Source of the DNA: Euryodendron excelsum
Lineage: Eukaryota > Streptophyta > Magnoliopsida > Ericales > Pentaphylacaceae
Length of the DNA stretch: 64,000 nucleotides
Direction: 5' to 3'
Assembly (NCBI GenBank): GCA_033060915.1
Contig: CM065397.1
Coordinates: forward strand, 31,718,001-31,782,000
Shown: positions 35,171 through 47,251 of the stretch, in pieces
Layout: each line of letters starts with the position of its first letter
Numbering within the stretch: the first letter of the stretch is position 1
Notes under the pieces: model-generated
What the model saw: the letters and a program-made list of their open reading frames with translations, nothing else
Database searches by the model: none
What the model was told of the DNA's origin: nothing
Position numbers and translations under genes: made by a program

Positions 35171-35566
35171 GTAACCCGATAATACTGCCAATATACAAAT
35201 GCGAGTGCACATGCACGTGCAGTGTGTTTGTGAAATTATAAAAATCAAAGGAAAGGACACAACAACTCCCATCCATCCTATCCATTCCATCCTATCATTT
35301 ATGGCAGTTTATATAAACAATAAAAATAAATGTGAACATGGTCCACCTACAAAATAAAATGCAAAAAATCAATACCTTGATGACAAATTTAATGCTTGAT
35401 AGAATGATTGAATATGAATTGAATGCAAGTGATAACATTTTTTTAAAAACAACTTTGAAAAGTTTGATTTTGATAAATTGGAAGTAGATAGAATTGGACT
35501 AATTAATTGAAGATTCTAGATAAGTGAAGAGTGAAGGGACATGATAATGGCCTAACCCTCTAAGCG
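35171..35566 (-). other. Untranslated leader of Ogre-like element
   Basis: This stretch between primer site and the chromovirus insertion point has no coding frame. The segment 35465-35530 is an inverted, diverged copy of LTR sequence at about 36005-36070, across the LTR end and primer site. Confidence 0.5.
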
Positions 35567-35584
35567 TCCCCAACAAAGTCACCA
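35567..35584 (-). promoter_or_regulatory. Primer binding site of Ogre-like element (not tRNA-Met type)
   Basis: The minus strand reads TGGTGACTTTGTTGGGGA, two bases inside the 5' LTR end. It starts with TGG, as a match to a tRNA CCA end must, but the rest does not fit initiator tRNA-Met. I cannot name the tRNA from memory with confidence. Confidence 0.65.
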
Positions 35585-37832
35585 GTTATCGCGCCCTAGT
35601 TTTTTGCACCACCAAGATGATGTATAAGAAACACACAGTATTCCCTCGTTAGAACTCATTCTCCTAGAAGGACGAGTGAGACTAGGTTTGAAATAAAAAT
35701 TGATTTGAATAAAAGCTTTTGGAAAAGATTTGAAGTCGCCATCTAACTTTGTTAAGGTGAGTTAGGCCACCTAAAACTAAGTGCAATCCGAAGATCAAAC
35801 TTAGAGTTTTTGAAAAGGTTTTGAAAATTTTCCTCAAGAGAGAGTTTTTAGAGAAAACAAGTTGTTTGGCAACCTTTGGAAAGATTTAAACCCTTTTTTA
35901 AAATAACTCCGTTTTTTGTCTTTGAAAACAGTGATTCTAGGTTCAGAGGTTGGTTACGTATAGGGAAGATGTACTAGGCTATCATCCTATCCCGCCCTTA
36001 CAGTACCTACATGTATTTTCACCATAGATTCACTCACTTAGAATCTTCGAGTATCCAATGTCCAACTATATCCACTGTGAGAATTTTGAAAAGAGATTTG
36101 AGCCATCACTTTAGAGATAATATGATGCATGATATGCAAGTGTATGAAAAGAATTTGATGAGGGTTGTGGAAAAAGAGAATTGAAATTTTGAAAAAAGTT
36201 GTGAAAATTGGAAACTTGAAAAAGGTTGTGACCGCACCCATAAGGGTTGCCTACGTATTTCTTTATTGGGAATTAGGTTAGTCGTAGTTCAGACTCAGGG
36301 TCCGATTAAAAATAGACACTCTAGGGTCTTATTTGATTTGAAAAGACACTTTACAGCCTTTAGAAAGTTTAATTTGAACTTTGATCAGAAGATATGAAAT
36401 TGAACTTAGATTTTAAATTGACTTTGAAGTAGAACTTGGACTTATTTTGAAAAGATTAAATTGAACTTTGAAATCATCTTGACTTGAGTTGGGGTTTGAA
36501 AAACATTTTAATTTAGAAAAGAGTTGAAGTTTCCTAACTTAGGGTTAGGGGTTGAACTTAGGTTTTTGCATCCTAGGGTTTAGATAACCTAGGGTTTAAA
36601 CATGTAGTTGAAAAGTTTGATTTTAGAAAGTTTCAAATTAGGAAAGTTTTGAATTAAAAAAGTTCCATTTTAGGAAAGACTTGATTTTGAAAAGATTTGA
36701 ATTTAAAAAGATTTAAAATTTGAAAATATTTGGAAGTTTGAAATTAGGAAACGTTTTGAAGTTTGAAATTAAAAAAAGGTTTAACCTCTATTTCCTAAAA
36801 TTGAAGATTAGATTTTATTTTCAAAAATAGATTATTTGATTTGGTTTCCTATTTAGACAAAGTTTGATTTGACATGAAATTGGAAAGCCTTAGTTTTAGA
36901 AATCTATCATTTTATGTCACTTTTGAATTAAGAAATCTGTGATTTCATGTAGAAGATGGTTTTAAAAATCCATGATTTGATGTAAGTAAAAAGCTATGGT
37001 TTTATGTGAGAAAATTAGGGTTTCCTAAATATGGACTCTAGAATTTTGACTTAGATTCCAAAACGAAGAGTTTTTAGAAAATAAATCTTTTGAAAAGGAT
37101 TTTAGAGAGTAGATTTGCAAAAACTAATTTTAGAAAGATGTGAATATAGACTTTTAAAAGTTTTTAGAATATCTCACTTTTCTAAAACGATTCCAATCAT
37201 GAGAAGACTAAAATTATTCTAGGGCGGTGATTTTAACAACAACTAGGGTTTGAAATAGGATTTGGACCTTGATGATCTCATTAAATATAACACTTTCTCA
37301 AAGCAACCCTAATCACGGAATGGCTAGAATTACTTTAGAGTTGTGATTTTTTGAAAAACAATTTAAGGTTGAACCCAAACTTTAGACTTTGATGGTCACA
37401 TTGAATATAACACTTTCCTAAAACAACCTTAACCATGGAATGACTATAATCATCTTAGGATTGTGATTTTGAAAACAAGGTTTTTAAATACAAGTTTTGA
37501 AAGAAAACTTTGATGCAAGTTTGAAAATAACTTCGAATACAATATTGAATGTAATGCATGAATATGACAACCACAATACAATATGGTCGTGAACATACAA
37601 GATTAGGTTTCATCACATAACCAAGGGATTAGATCCACACCATCTTAGGTTGCACTTGTAGAAAGCTCCTAGCACGGTGACTTTCAATAAGTCTTCCTAG
37701 GCATAAACTGAGAAGTCCCTTGTTTCAAGCATACAAAAAGGGGCAGTGGAAGATAGGGATTAAAATAGAAAAAAATCCAAGTGGGTTAGGAGAGAGAAGA
37801 GAGAGAGGGGGATTATATAAAAGTAAATAGAA

Positions 37833-37840
37833 CCTTACCT
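37833..37840 (-). promoter_or_regulatory. Splice-donor-like site in LTR copy D
   Basis: The minus strand reads CAAGGTAAGG, the best match to the plant donor consensus among the five copies, about 275 bp after the TATA box. Confidence 0.45.
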
Positions 37841-38110
37841 TGTCTTCTTCTTTACTTTGATGCTTAGATGGTGGACTTTGCTTTGGACTTTGAGTTGATC
37901 TTCAAGAGCTTCCAATTAACCTTTAATGGATGCATGGAGGCAAGGATTTGAGTGTATAAATTGCATGAAGGCTAAAGTTTGACTATATGGCGGCTAGTGT
38001 TTGAGGAGGCTTGTGAGAATTAGGGCTTGAGGGAATTCGAGCTCTATTTTCAAAGGAGCAAAGTCTTTGGAGTGATTTTGCAGACCTAGAATACGCAAGG
38101 AGGTGGCCTG

Positions 38111-38118
38111 TATTTATA
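38111..38118 (-). promoter_or_regulatory. TATA box, Ogre-family LTR copy D
   Basis: The minus strand reads CCTATAAATACAGGCC, at the same relative place as in copies B, C and E. As the 5' LTR this copy would drive the element. Confidence 0.6.
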
Positions 38119-39507
38119 GGCAACCAAAATTGGCTCTAGTGCCTGTTGCAGTGGCGCTAGCCTAGTTGGAATGTTTTTAAGGCGGCAAGAAATAAATTTT
38201 TTGACGCTTGTGATGCAAGGCAAAAGATTTGGGTGCCTACCCTAGTGACTACCATGCAATTTTTAGCTTGGCTTCAATAAGAGTGACTTTGAAAAGTCTG
38301 GGAATGATCCGAAAGGTTTCGAGTAGTCATACTCGGTCAGGAATGAATGGGAACTCCTGAAAGAGTGTCCTGGAAGTAGAAAGCTTGATAATTAGAGTCG
38401 GAGTAGTTGAAAAGAGCGAGCAGCCCACCAAGGGCAAAATAGTCATTTAAACTGAAAAACACCGGGATCGGCCCGAAGTGCTCCTTGAGAAGATATGAAG
38501 GTTGGAAACACTATTGATAATGTTTTGAGGGATTGACGGTTTAATACCCAGAGCTGGTGTGGTTAAAAAAGGCGACTGGTCCACTAGGGGCAAAACAATC
38601 ATTTTGTACCAAGTTTATCAGAATGGATTCGGAATGGTCCAGAAAGGTACTATAAGGTTGGTAATATTGTTAGAAGTATCTTCCAAAGGTAACCGATTTG
38701 ATACCCAGAGCCGGTGTGGTTCCTGAAGTCAATTGGATGCCTAGGGTAAAATGGTCATTTTGACTGAATGCTCTCAAAATCACAATCTTGGAAGGCATTA
38801 AAGCGTATTGGATTATCTTTGGGACAATCTTGGAATGATGGACTTACCGCTCTGAGGTCTTAGGTACTTTTTCGAGAAGCATGCTGATAGGGCCCAAGGG
38901 GCAATTTGGTCATTTTTCACTGGAGTGGGTTAGCAAACACTGGTGTTAACCCAGATTTTAAGTATTTCTTCCACTCTGATAGTGTGTGACGATTTGGTTC
39001 AAAAGGTATCCCATCCTTTGGTAAACGTGTCACGGCCAATAGGCATGTTCGGTCCCGTGACATAGGGGGCTTGTTAGTATTCCTAACGTCGACCTGTTTA
39101 TGAGTGTTTTCATCACTCTGATGGTTGCGATATTTGTGAGTGTTTTCGTCACTCTAACGATGCGCGTTCATTCTAGAGACGAACTAATCTCAAGAAATTG
39201 CTTAATTAGTTTTATCATTAAAGGGTCGTAGGTACTTTCCCGATCAATGAGACAAATAGAGGACATTCTACGTTGGCAGGCTAGCAGATACTAGAAGTGA
39301 ACCACTCTACCATCTCGGGGATTTGGGTCTCCTTCTGGTCGACAGGTGTGAAGGGACTTATCATTCCAAGGGATTTCTCAATAACGTGCCATATCGGATG
39401 AACTTACCGTCTGAGGGATTAACTTTCTCAAAAAAATGTGCCAGATTAAGTTTGATTGACTTTTACTGGAATTAGAACTGGAATTGAGGTTGAAATATAG
39501 ACCTATC

Positions 39508-39521
39508 GTCTTTAAGAAGAC
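39508..39521 (-). other. Conserved tetraloop hairpin near LTR 5' end (copy D)
   Basis: GTCTT-TAAG-AAGAC lies 202 bp from the LTR end, the same distance as in copy B, and is followed by ACGTGCC. Confidence 0.55.
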
Positions 39522-39723
39522 GTGCCAACTGGAATTAGACCGAATAATGCCCTAAGGGCATTTGGGTTAATTTGCCTTTATTAGGCCTAGCAGGCCCGCA
39601 AAGTGGTTGATTATCTAGATTAAGTCTAGAAAACGGGTTTAGACTTGAATGTATCTGTGTCGGTTTAAATGTAAGTCCGATCGAGCCAGAGATTGGGGAG
39701 CGGGAAAAAATGGGGTGCTTACA

Positions 39724-40745
39724 TATATATGGCCTTGAATTGATTATAGCAGTTAGTGGTGGTTGGGAATGCAATTAATACAAGATCACGTTGATAGGCC
39801 GTTTGAAAAACTAAACGCTATAGTCAAGGAGTCGACTCTTTTTCTGAAGGGTTCGATCCTTTTTGCTCTGGCACCAGCGTCCTCAACTCTCTGTCCAAAT
39901 GTGTTGACTCTTTTACTTGAGGTAGTCAACTTTTCTTATGTTTTGGTAGACTTCACCAAGGCACTGTCTGAATATGTTAAATCTTGGGAACCATGAGTCC
40001 ACTCTTTTTAGCTCAGGTCCTTAACTTTTGTAAAACTTCTTCAATCTTCTTCAATGTCTTCAAACACGTCATGGATCATCCAACTAAGACTTCTAAGGCT
40101 TGAAATGACTTCTTCAAGGCATGTTGATCTCCAAGAACACCTTTAATCTATTCAAGATGAAATCAATTCACTTTAATTACTTATATAGTTCTTCAATCAA
40201 CATCACTTCTTCTATTGATCCAAGACTTAACCAAAATCTTCAAGAGAGCTTCCTAAGTCTTGTGATTTCTTCTCTTCAACTGATCTTCTATTCTTCTTTG
40301 AACACCTTCAATCTCTTTTCGAGATAAGACCATTTCAATTTGAATGCTTATGGGGCTCTTCAATTAACATAGCTTCTTCCATTCACCCAAGACTTCAACA
40401 CAATCTTTAATGGAGGTTCCAAGTCTTGTGATTTCCTTTCAACTAGTCTTCATTATCTTTGACAATCTTCAATCTCTTTGAGATGAGATTATGAACATAA
40501 CTTTGTTGAGAGGTCTTCAATAAATGTGTCAACCCATTACATGGCTCAACAACCTTTAACAATACTTAGTATGCTTGTAACACACAACTTTTTCAGTATC
40601 TTCCAATGTGACAAGCTTTAAGTCATAATTCTATTGAGATTAAGGCACTACATAATCTGGACGCTAAGTAGGATCATTAGATAACTAACACATATTTTGT
40701 AATCATCAAAATCAAGGCATGGAGTCAACATAGTTGTGCTCAACA
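39724..40745 (-). repeat. SIRE-like 5' LTR, outer part
   Basis: This continues the copia LTR cut at 6934; bases 39724-39728 are the TATAT duplicate. On the minus strand the LTR starts TGTTGAGCACAAC at 40745, directly next to Tat protease sequence. It is AT-rich, with TCTTCAA-type motifs. No coding frame is convincing. Confidence 0.65.
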
Positions 40746-41649
40746 TAGAGTTTATAGTGGTGGATATGTAGTCCCCTTATAACGCAATCATAGGAGAACC
40801 TGGCTACACAAGATGGGGGTTATTCCTCCCACGTATCACCAGCTGATCAGGTTCCCAACCTTCGAAAGGGTAGGAGAAATAAGAGGAAATTAGATCATAG
40901 CCAATCAATGCTTCATGGCTACACTAAAAGAACCATTGAGTGGGTGAATATAATGTGGTTGCATCGAGATACACCAGTTCTGAAGGATGTGTGGAAAGTG
41001 ATAGAGGATTTGAAAAAGATAAACTTCATCAAACTAACCATGAAAAATTCTTCTTGATCAGGATTTCTCTCACTGGCCAAGAGGAGCAAGACCTCGTAAA
41101 TTTTCTTAAGAATAATGTAAATGCATGCATGAGGACATCGTTAAAGATGCCCGGCATTGACTCTAAAATATTCTAGCACTACCTAAGTGTGGACCCAATC
41201 ACCAAACATTGGTCTAAAAGGGAAGAAGATTAGCAGCCCATCACACAAATTATAATTGAAAAAGTAGATAAGTTGCTACAAGCAAATATCATACGAGAAG
41301 TCTATTACCCACAATGGCTCTCAAACATCATAGTCGTGAAGAAGAAGACTAAAAAATGGTGAGTCTGTGCATACTTCACTGACCTAAATAAAGCTTGCCC
41401 AAAGAATAGCTTTCCTCTTCGAAAGATTGATCAACGAGTACACTCCATTGCTGAGCATTCTAAGATGAGCTTTCTAGATGCCTACAGGGGATACCATCAT
41501 ATCGCTATGTATGAGTCAAACCAAGAAAAGACAACCTTCATTATTCTAAAGGGAACTTATTATTATAAGGTAATGCCCTTTATGGTAAAGAACTCTGAGC
41601 AACTTACCAATGATTGGTAACCAAAATGTTCAGTTGTTTGCTTGGGAAA
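40746..41649 (+). pseudogene. Tat-type protease end and reverse transcriptase N-terminal half
   Basis: The first bases read the end of the protease (SPYNAIIGEP), then a linker with GEIRG-like sequence around 40870. The RT follows with SVDPITKHWSKR and IIEKVDKLLQANIIREVYYP (41255-41315), then a VVKKKTKKW segment, CAYFTDLNKACPKNSFPLRK (Tat RT signature), FLDAYRGYHHIAMYESNQEK and TTFIILKGTYYYKVMPF. Stops are few but present (for example 41176, 41361). The sequence is cut at GGGAAA by the solo LTR at 41650. Confidence 0.85.
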
Positions 41650-44451
41650 TGTCACGCCTTGGATTTCCTACGCCTATGGATTTTCAGGAGGCACGACATA
41701 GACTACTCACTAGTCTCACATCAGGTGCATTGACGCCCCAATAAAGGACCAACAAGTGGTCGAAATGCTATAATCTAAATTTAAGTCCACAAAATAACTC
41801 AATTAACATACTAAATCCATATATTCAAATACCATTACAGTCATTCGATTTCTTTGCACTACTTAAACAAAATCTAAATAGTTTTAAAGTCCTACTAAAC
41901 TAAAAGGAAGACTACTACACGTAAATGGAAACTTGATCTTGGAGGTTTTACTTGTGGCCTTTTTCAAGGTCCAACTTAGGTTCTGAGAACCCTATTGATG
42001 TTCTTGTTGCATTTACTGCCCTTCCATTTGAAATGTTATCCATAAAACAGGGTGAGCTGTAAAGCCCAACAGTAGTGTATTATCTAATAAACAATAAGTT
42101 TAAGTCTTTAATAAAAATAATAGTCAACTGATTTGAGATAGCATATAAAAATAGTTATTTCGAAATCAGGACAAGTGTTGCAATATTCAATAAGATAAAA
42201 GATTGTATAACATGTTCAAATTTCTACCACATGTCATGTAAAACTCATAAAATTGTGTTATCTCAGTAAGAAATTATTCATTTTTTTTATTGCACTCATG
42301 ACATCACCTTATCCCATTTCTATGTACCAATTCTTAAGCTGCGTAGCATGGCTCCTTAACCTTATTTAAGGTTGGGGCCAGGACTAAGCCCGTATTGGTC
42401 TGCACTTAAGACCAAGTTCGAATAGGTTTGGACTTATGACCACATTCGCATTGGTCTGTACTCAGGACCAAGTCCACATAGGTATGAACTTACGCCCATT
42501 AACTCCCAATTTATTTTCATCTTTCAATATTTCAATATTAGCAACATGACAATTCATTTAGCTATCTCACATGAAAGTAAATATACTAAAAGTGCAAAAA
42601 ACGAGACAAAACATGCTTTTTGAATTTGCAAAATAATTTCAGTTCAAAGTACGTATGTCAATGGAAAATAATCATATTGCAATTATTGGATTAATACCCC
42701 CTACCGAACAACTCAAGTTGACTCGGGTATTTTTCTTGGGATCATCTCGATTTACATGCAAGTCTACCAAGCACAATCGTTTGTTATCATTGGCCTAAAT
42801 ACCTCACTGTTAGTGTAAAACTATCTAAGGATCCTAAGTTGACTCGTTGTAGGTGTAAAATAACTAAAATGTCCTTTAGGGTCGTTGGACCAAACGGTTA
42901 TCGTCCCTACTACACTTTAGCTTTGAAAAATCCTAAAATATTTAAGAGAATATTAAAATTCTTAAAATTTTTGGTTTTTTTTAAAATTGTTGAAATAGTT
43001 CGAGTAATTTTCCTAATATTAAAATAATTTATTTTGCCTTAAATAACTTCAAAATTCAATAAAAGATAATTATAGACTCAAGAAAATTTCTAAAAATATG
43101 TAAAATAGTTCTAAGTAGTTTCAGGGTGTTGTATATAGATAATACAGCCCTAACTATCAATTATAATATTTTTAGAATATTTAGAAAAGAGTTTTAACCT
43201 TATTTTTTCTTTAAAAATTTAATTTATTTTTTTTAAACATGTATGAAATTTAAAAATCTCCTTTTAGAGTACTCTTATAGGTACTGGAAAGCTCCCGTAT
43301 ATTTTATTTTTCTTGGGTTTCGGCTGGATTTGACCCACGTTCCTATTATCACCAGAACTCTCTCATTTCTTGAGATTTTTGAGTGATTCTTGAAGCTAAA
43401 TTGCGTAACTCGAATAAACCTACAACTTTGATGTTTTAAGAATTTAGAAAAGAGGTCATCTGACCATTAAAAAATGGACTCAAAGTGCACGGATCTACCC
43501 AAATTTCTTAGGCAGACATGTAACTCAATTTTTCTCAATATTTCTCCATTGTTGGACCTTCCAAATGGACATGAATGACCTCTACGAATATTATACTAGC
43601 TTCCCCATACCTCCTTTGCATTAAACTGAGCAAAAAACCTATCATTTTATGCAATCAACTGAAACAACCATTTTGTGGGTAAAAATGAGTACTGAGCTCA
43701 TCTAGAACCATTTGGGGTTCTAGGGTTTATTATGGGGCTTCTATAATCATGAAAGAACAAGGTTCAAGTGTAAAAAATGGATGGATGCAGCTGTATGTGT
43801 AGTTTCTAGGTTTTGAAGCCTTAAGAGTTTTGCCAGAATCCATGGCTTCTGGCTATAATTTCAGCCACTGTGGCCCTTACCCTTGCTCATGCAGCATGTA
43901 TAAATGACTTAGAAGAGGTTCATAAGCTTACCTCTTTGGCTGGAAGTTCCCTCATCTCTCTCTCTCTCTCTATCTCTCTCTTTCTCTCTCTCTCCTTTCC
44001 TCCTTGCTTGGCCGACCAATCCTTCTTCCTTCTTTCTCTTTTCTCTATTCTTCCTCTCTTCTCTCTTATATGACTCCTACGAGCATGGAAAAGGGGGAGC
44101 CAATCTCTTTTCTCCCCTTTGCTCTTTTTTCTTCCCTTAATTTTGGCAGCCAAAGTAGCTAGCTTTAGCAAATCCTTCTCCCCTTCATCATGTCCTCTTT
44201 ACATGCCCAAGCATGCTCTTAATCCCCTTTTATGGCAGCCCCTTTGTGCCAAATGTCATCTTTGCACCATTCCAAAGCTAATACTAATCATCCTCTCTCC
44301 ACTAACTTCATATATGCATATGTATACTTAACTATATTCCCACTATCATCTAAAACCTATACATATATGTATATGTGTATATGCTTGTGTTGTCATTCTT
44401 CTATTATTTTATAATAATAATATATTATTTAAAAACAAATTGGATTTTATA
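41650..44451 (-). mobile_element. Solo LTR of chromovirus-like Ty3/gypsy (2.8 kb)
   Basis: The block starts TGTCACGCC on the plus strand, as chromovirus LTRs in minus orientation do, and ends TTTTATA. The flanks GGAAA (41645-41649) and GGAAG (44452-44456) are a TSD with one mismatch. Tat RT reading stops at the left edge and resumes at the right. A CT-rich tract (43958-43998) sits in the same half as in chromovirus 1 LTRs. Frames such as 43870-44073 are CT-repeat artefacts. Confidence 0.75.
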
Positions 44452-44981
44452 GGAAGACCATAGAGGTCTATATCCACGATATGGTGGTAAAGATGAAGAA
44501 AAGCACGAGCCACTTGGTTGACCTTGAATCCCTATTCGGTATTTTGAAATGGTACCAACTAAACTTAACACTTCAAAATTTGCATTGGTAGTTTCATCTG
44601 TAAAGTTTTTAGGACGGTAACTAGAAGAGGGATTGATGCCAACCCAAACTTGATTACAGCTCTGTAGAACATTCAAAGCCCAAAGACAACTAATGAAGTC
44701 CAAAGGCTTGCAATAATTGTGGCTGCACTAAATCAATTCATCATTAATCCTTAGACAAGTGCCAACTATTCTTTCAAATGCTAAAGAAAAGCAGTAAGTT
44801 TGAGTGGAGTTGAGAATGTGACCAAGCATTGTAAGAGCTAAAACAATACTTGGCCTTGCCATCGGTATTGTCCACTCCTATACTAAATGATATGCTATAT
44901 CTCTACCTCTTACTATCCGAACACGTCATCAACATGGTACTAGTTCAGGAAGAGAATAAGGACCAAAAAACGGTTGTATCA
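44452..44981 (+). pseudogene. Tat-type reverse transcriptase active site, thumb and RNase H start
   Basis: Reading resumes with KTIEVYIHDMVVKMKKSTSH. The active-site YxDD box is here YIHD, so the first catalytic aspartate is lost (codons at 44469-44480). It continues with LESLFGILKWYQLNL, a SRRGID-like block (RRGIDANPNLITAL) and SPKTTNEVQRLAIIVAALNQ, the thumb/connection. At about 44810 RNase H starts. Stops and shifts are frequent. It is interrupted at 44981 by a solo LTR. Confidence 0.82.
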
Positions 44982-47116
44982 TGTAAAACCCTATCTTGCT
45001 TTGTATCATGTTTAGCTTAATAGCATGCTTATAAGTGCATGATTTTCCTAATCATGGAGCTTGATTAATATGTTTTAATGGAGCATGTCATATGGGGAGT
45101 TATTCATTTTTAAGCATGATTAATTAGCTTAATTAATCTCTATGCTTAGCTTATGGCTAATGATGATTAATTAGCCTAATGAGGAGGATTAGTGGTGTAT
45201 GGTGAAGTAAGGAGGTGCTAGGTGTGCTTGTGTGTGGAAGCTACTTAGGTATATGTTTGTGAAGTGTGTGCTTATGAGGTGTGTGGTTTATCTAATTAAG
45301 GTGTGTGTGTGTGTGAGGTGGGTGCTTCATTACAAGACTTTTGTGTATGTGTGACATGTGTGTATGATAGATATAAGTTGTATCTATAGTTGGCTTCAAG
45401 TCAAGAAAAGAGAGAGGAGGGAGGAGCTTGTATAGTAATTGTGTTTGGTAAAAGAGAAAGAGTGAGAAAAAGATAGAAAAAGGAAAGAACTGAAGAAAAG
45501 AAGAAAGGATTGAAGGGAGAAGTTTGTGTGTTCTTGATTTGAGGTGAGAAATCTCAAGTCCATCATTATTTTTATGTATTGTTTTGATTGTTTGCATGTG
45601 TTGGATGGATTGTTACATTAGAAAGACCTATCATGCCTTTGAATGGTAGAATTAAATTCAAAAGCTTGGAATTCAAGGAGAAAACCTAGGATTCTTCATG
45701 GTATTCTTGTTCTAATGCTTTGAAGTGTTGTTTGAGGCTATAGAATTTCATTTTAGACTTTAGAGGACTTAGTTTTGAGTTCAAATAGCATGGGAGACCT
45801 TAAACCATGTTTTGAAAACACCAATTTCGAACCAAAAGGGGGGAAGGGTGCGTCGATGCAGTGGATGGCACCTACTAGCACAGTCCACTGGCCAAGGGGC
45901 ATCAAGGCACGCCAAGGGCTCTAATAGGGTGCCATGGCACACTCCTCTTGGTTGGTTGGGCTGGTTTGACGTCCATTTACATTTTACCTTCTTGTGTTGC
46001 ATTGGGAAGGGTTTAACACTTCTAATTGAATTTCTAATGTATCATTGATGTATTATCTTTTATGTTTATGTGTTATAAGCTATAAACATGCCTTAATAAT
46101 GCATTTATGACATGGAGCATCCTCATTGAGTCTTACCATGTCATTGTAGCATCATTTCTTGGTGTTAGTGAGCTATAAGCTTTGCATATACATGATTTAT
46201 TGCATATAATATTGTAATCTCACAAGTTTGATGTGGTGGTATGTGTGTTATGTTCGGAAGCGATTAAAGACACTCTAATTCCACCAAATGAGTGATTTCT
46301 CTTGGTACAACAAGTTGAGGTGGGGGATTTATGATAGTCTTATTCGTATTGTAGTGAATGTTTTGTTATCTATGTTGGTGTTAGATTGTTGGATTATAAG
46401 GTGGCATTGCATACACCATGCATGGTGAACATAACTTGCATTGTACATTTGAGGCTAGTTCACAATGGATATTCTTGATAACTTACTTTATCAATCTTAG
46501 CAAGTTTATCAATAAGTAAGCCTAAGTGGTGATGAACCTATGTGGTGACATTCAACATTACATCACAGGAGGCAATGCATTACAAAAGTCATCTCTCTTT
46601 GATGATGATGATAGATGTATGCGTACATTATTGACAGGTGGATTATAAATTGGTGGTTGATTCGGTGTTTAATGTGTTTATCTACATTCGTTTTTTGTGA
46701 GTTTGATTATGTTAATGGGTATGTTGATATATAGCTCACACCCACACAGGTTGTTTTGTAGGTAAGATGAAAGAGGCCCAGTCCACTACTATTGGTGTTG
46801 AGTTAGAGAGTTTTGGAGACCTCCACTAGTCAAGTCGTAGTTTTGTATATGTTGTGCACTTTGAGGATGGATGCTTTTAAGTTTGTTTAAATTTGGTCTT
46901 GTAATTATTGTAAGTTAGTTTATTGGTCTTCTGTACTTATGTATAGTGATTGTGAAATGATTTTGGAATGATTTATATATAATGATGTTGTTTATCCCTT
47001 AAATGATTCCTATCTTTGGGATCGTTGTGAGGTATCATTCACAGGTAGATAACCTGTGCAATCACACTCACCCTAAGATAGTGTTAATGACACCTAATTA
47101 GGAGCGGGCGTGATAT
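44982..47116 (+). mobile_element. Solo LTR of Ty3/gypsy, plus orientation (2.1 kb)
   Basis: It starts TGTAAAACCC and ends GGGCGTGATA (CA changed to TA), giving the chromovirus LTR polarity on the plus strand. The flanks TATCA (44977-44981) and TATTA (47117-47121) form a one-mismatch TSD, and Tat RNase H continues across it (VVSY before, YVNR after). A GT microsatellite lies at 45300-45315. No coding frame is convincing. Confidence 0.75.
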
Positions 47117-47251
47117 ATTATGTCAACAGAACCTTATTAGATGTGGAGACACGGTATCTGCCATTGGAAAAGCTGGCTCTAGCCCTCGTGAGTGCTTCAC
47201 AAAACTAATGCACTAATTCTAAGCTCACACTATTACTATAATGATCGAACA
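47117..47251 (+). pseudogene. Tat-type RNase H fragment
   Basis: The frame reads YVNRTLLDVETRYLPLEKLA, then LALVSA, containing the RNase H glutamate, and AHTITIMIEH. This is the segment expected between the RNase H start (44981) and its end (55585). It is cut by chromovirus 2 after GAACA. Confidence 0.85.

Larger units (their letters stand above)
6935..39723 (-). mobile_element. Ogre-like Ty3/gypsy element, full length but gutted, with nested insertions
   Basis: Two LTRs of about 4.1-4.2 kb in the same minus orientation (35587-39723 and 6935-11134) flank a primer site (35567-35584), an integrase remnant (16472-17060) and a polypurine tract (11135-11150). The exact TSD TATAT at 6930-6934 and 39724-39728 proves that the two LTRs belong to one insertion, into the SIRE LTR. 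The element's own internal DNA, without nested elements, is only about 6-7 kb. It contains no recognisable gag, protease or RT, so it is a deleted, non-autonomous copy. Giant LTRs and the integrase type fit the Ogre branch of Tat. Confidence 0.85.
35587..39723 (-). repeat. 5' LTR of Ogre-like element (copy D, 4.1 kb)
   Basis: On the minus strand it runs from TGTAAGCACCCC at 39723 to GGGCGCGATA at 35587. It is collinear with copy B, and its outer flank TATAT (39724-39728) matches the flank of B. Parts in order are the hairpin-rich block (about 39530-38860), TATA box (38111-38118), donor-like site (about 37838), CT-rich tract and 16-bp-period array (36780-36600). Confidence 0.88.

Noticed and set aside
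43870..44171. CT-rich frames resembling a signal peptide, and Arg-Glu frames on the other strand
   Set aside because: They are produced by CT repeats in a solo LTR.
45292..45597. 101-aa minus-strand frame with a His-Thr tail
   Set aside because: The tail is the GT microsatellite at 45300-45315. It lies in a solo LTR and lacks a domain.
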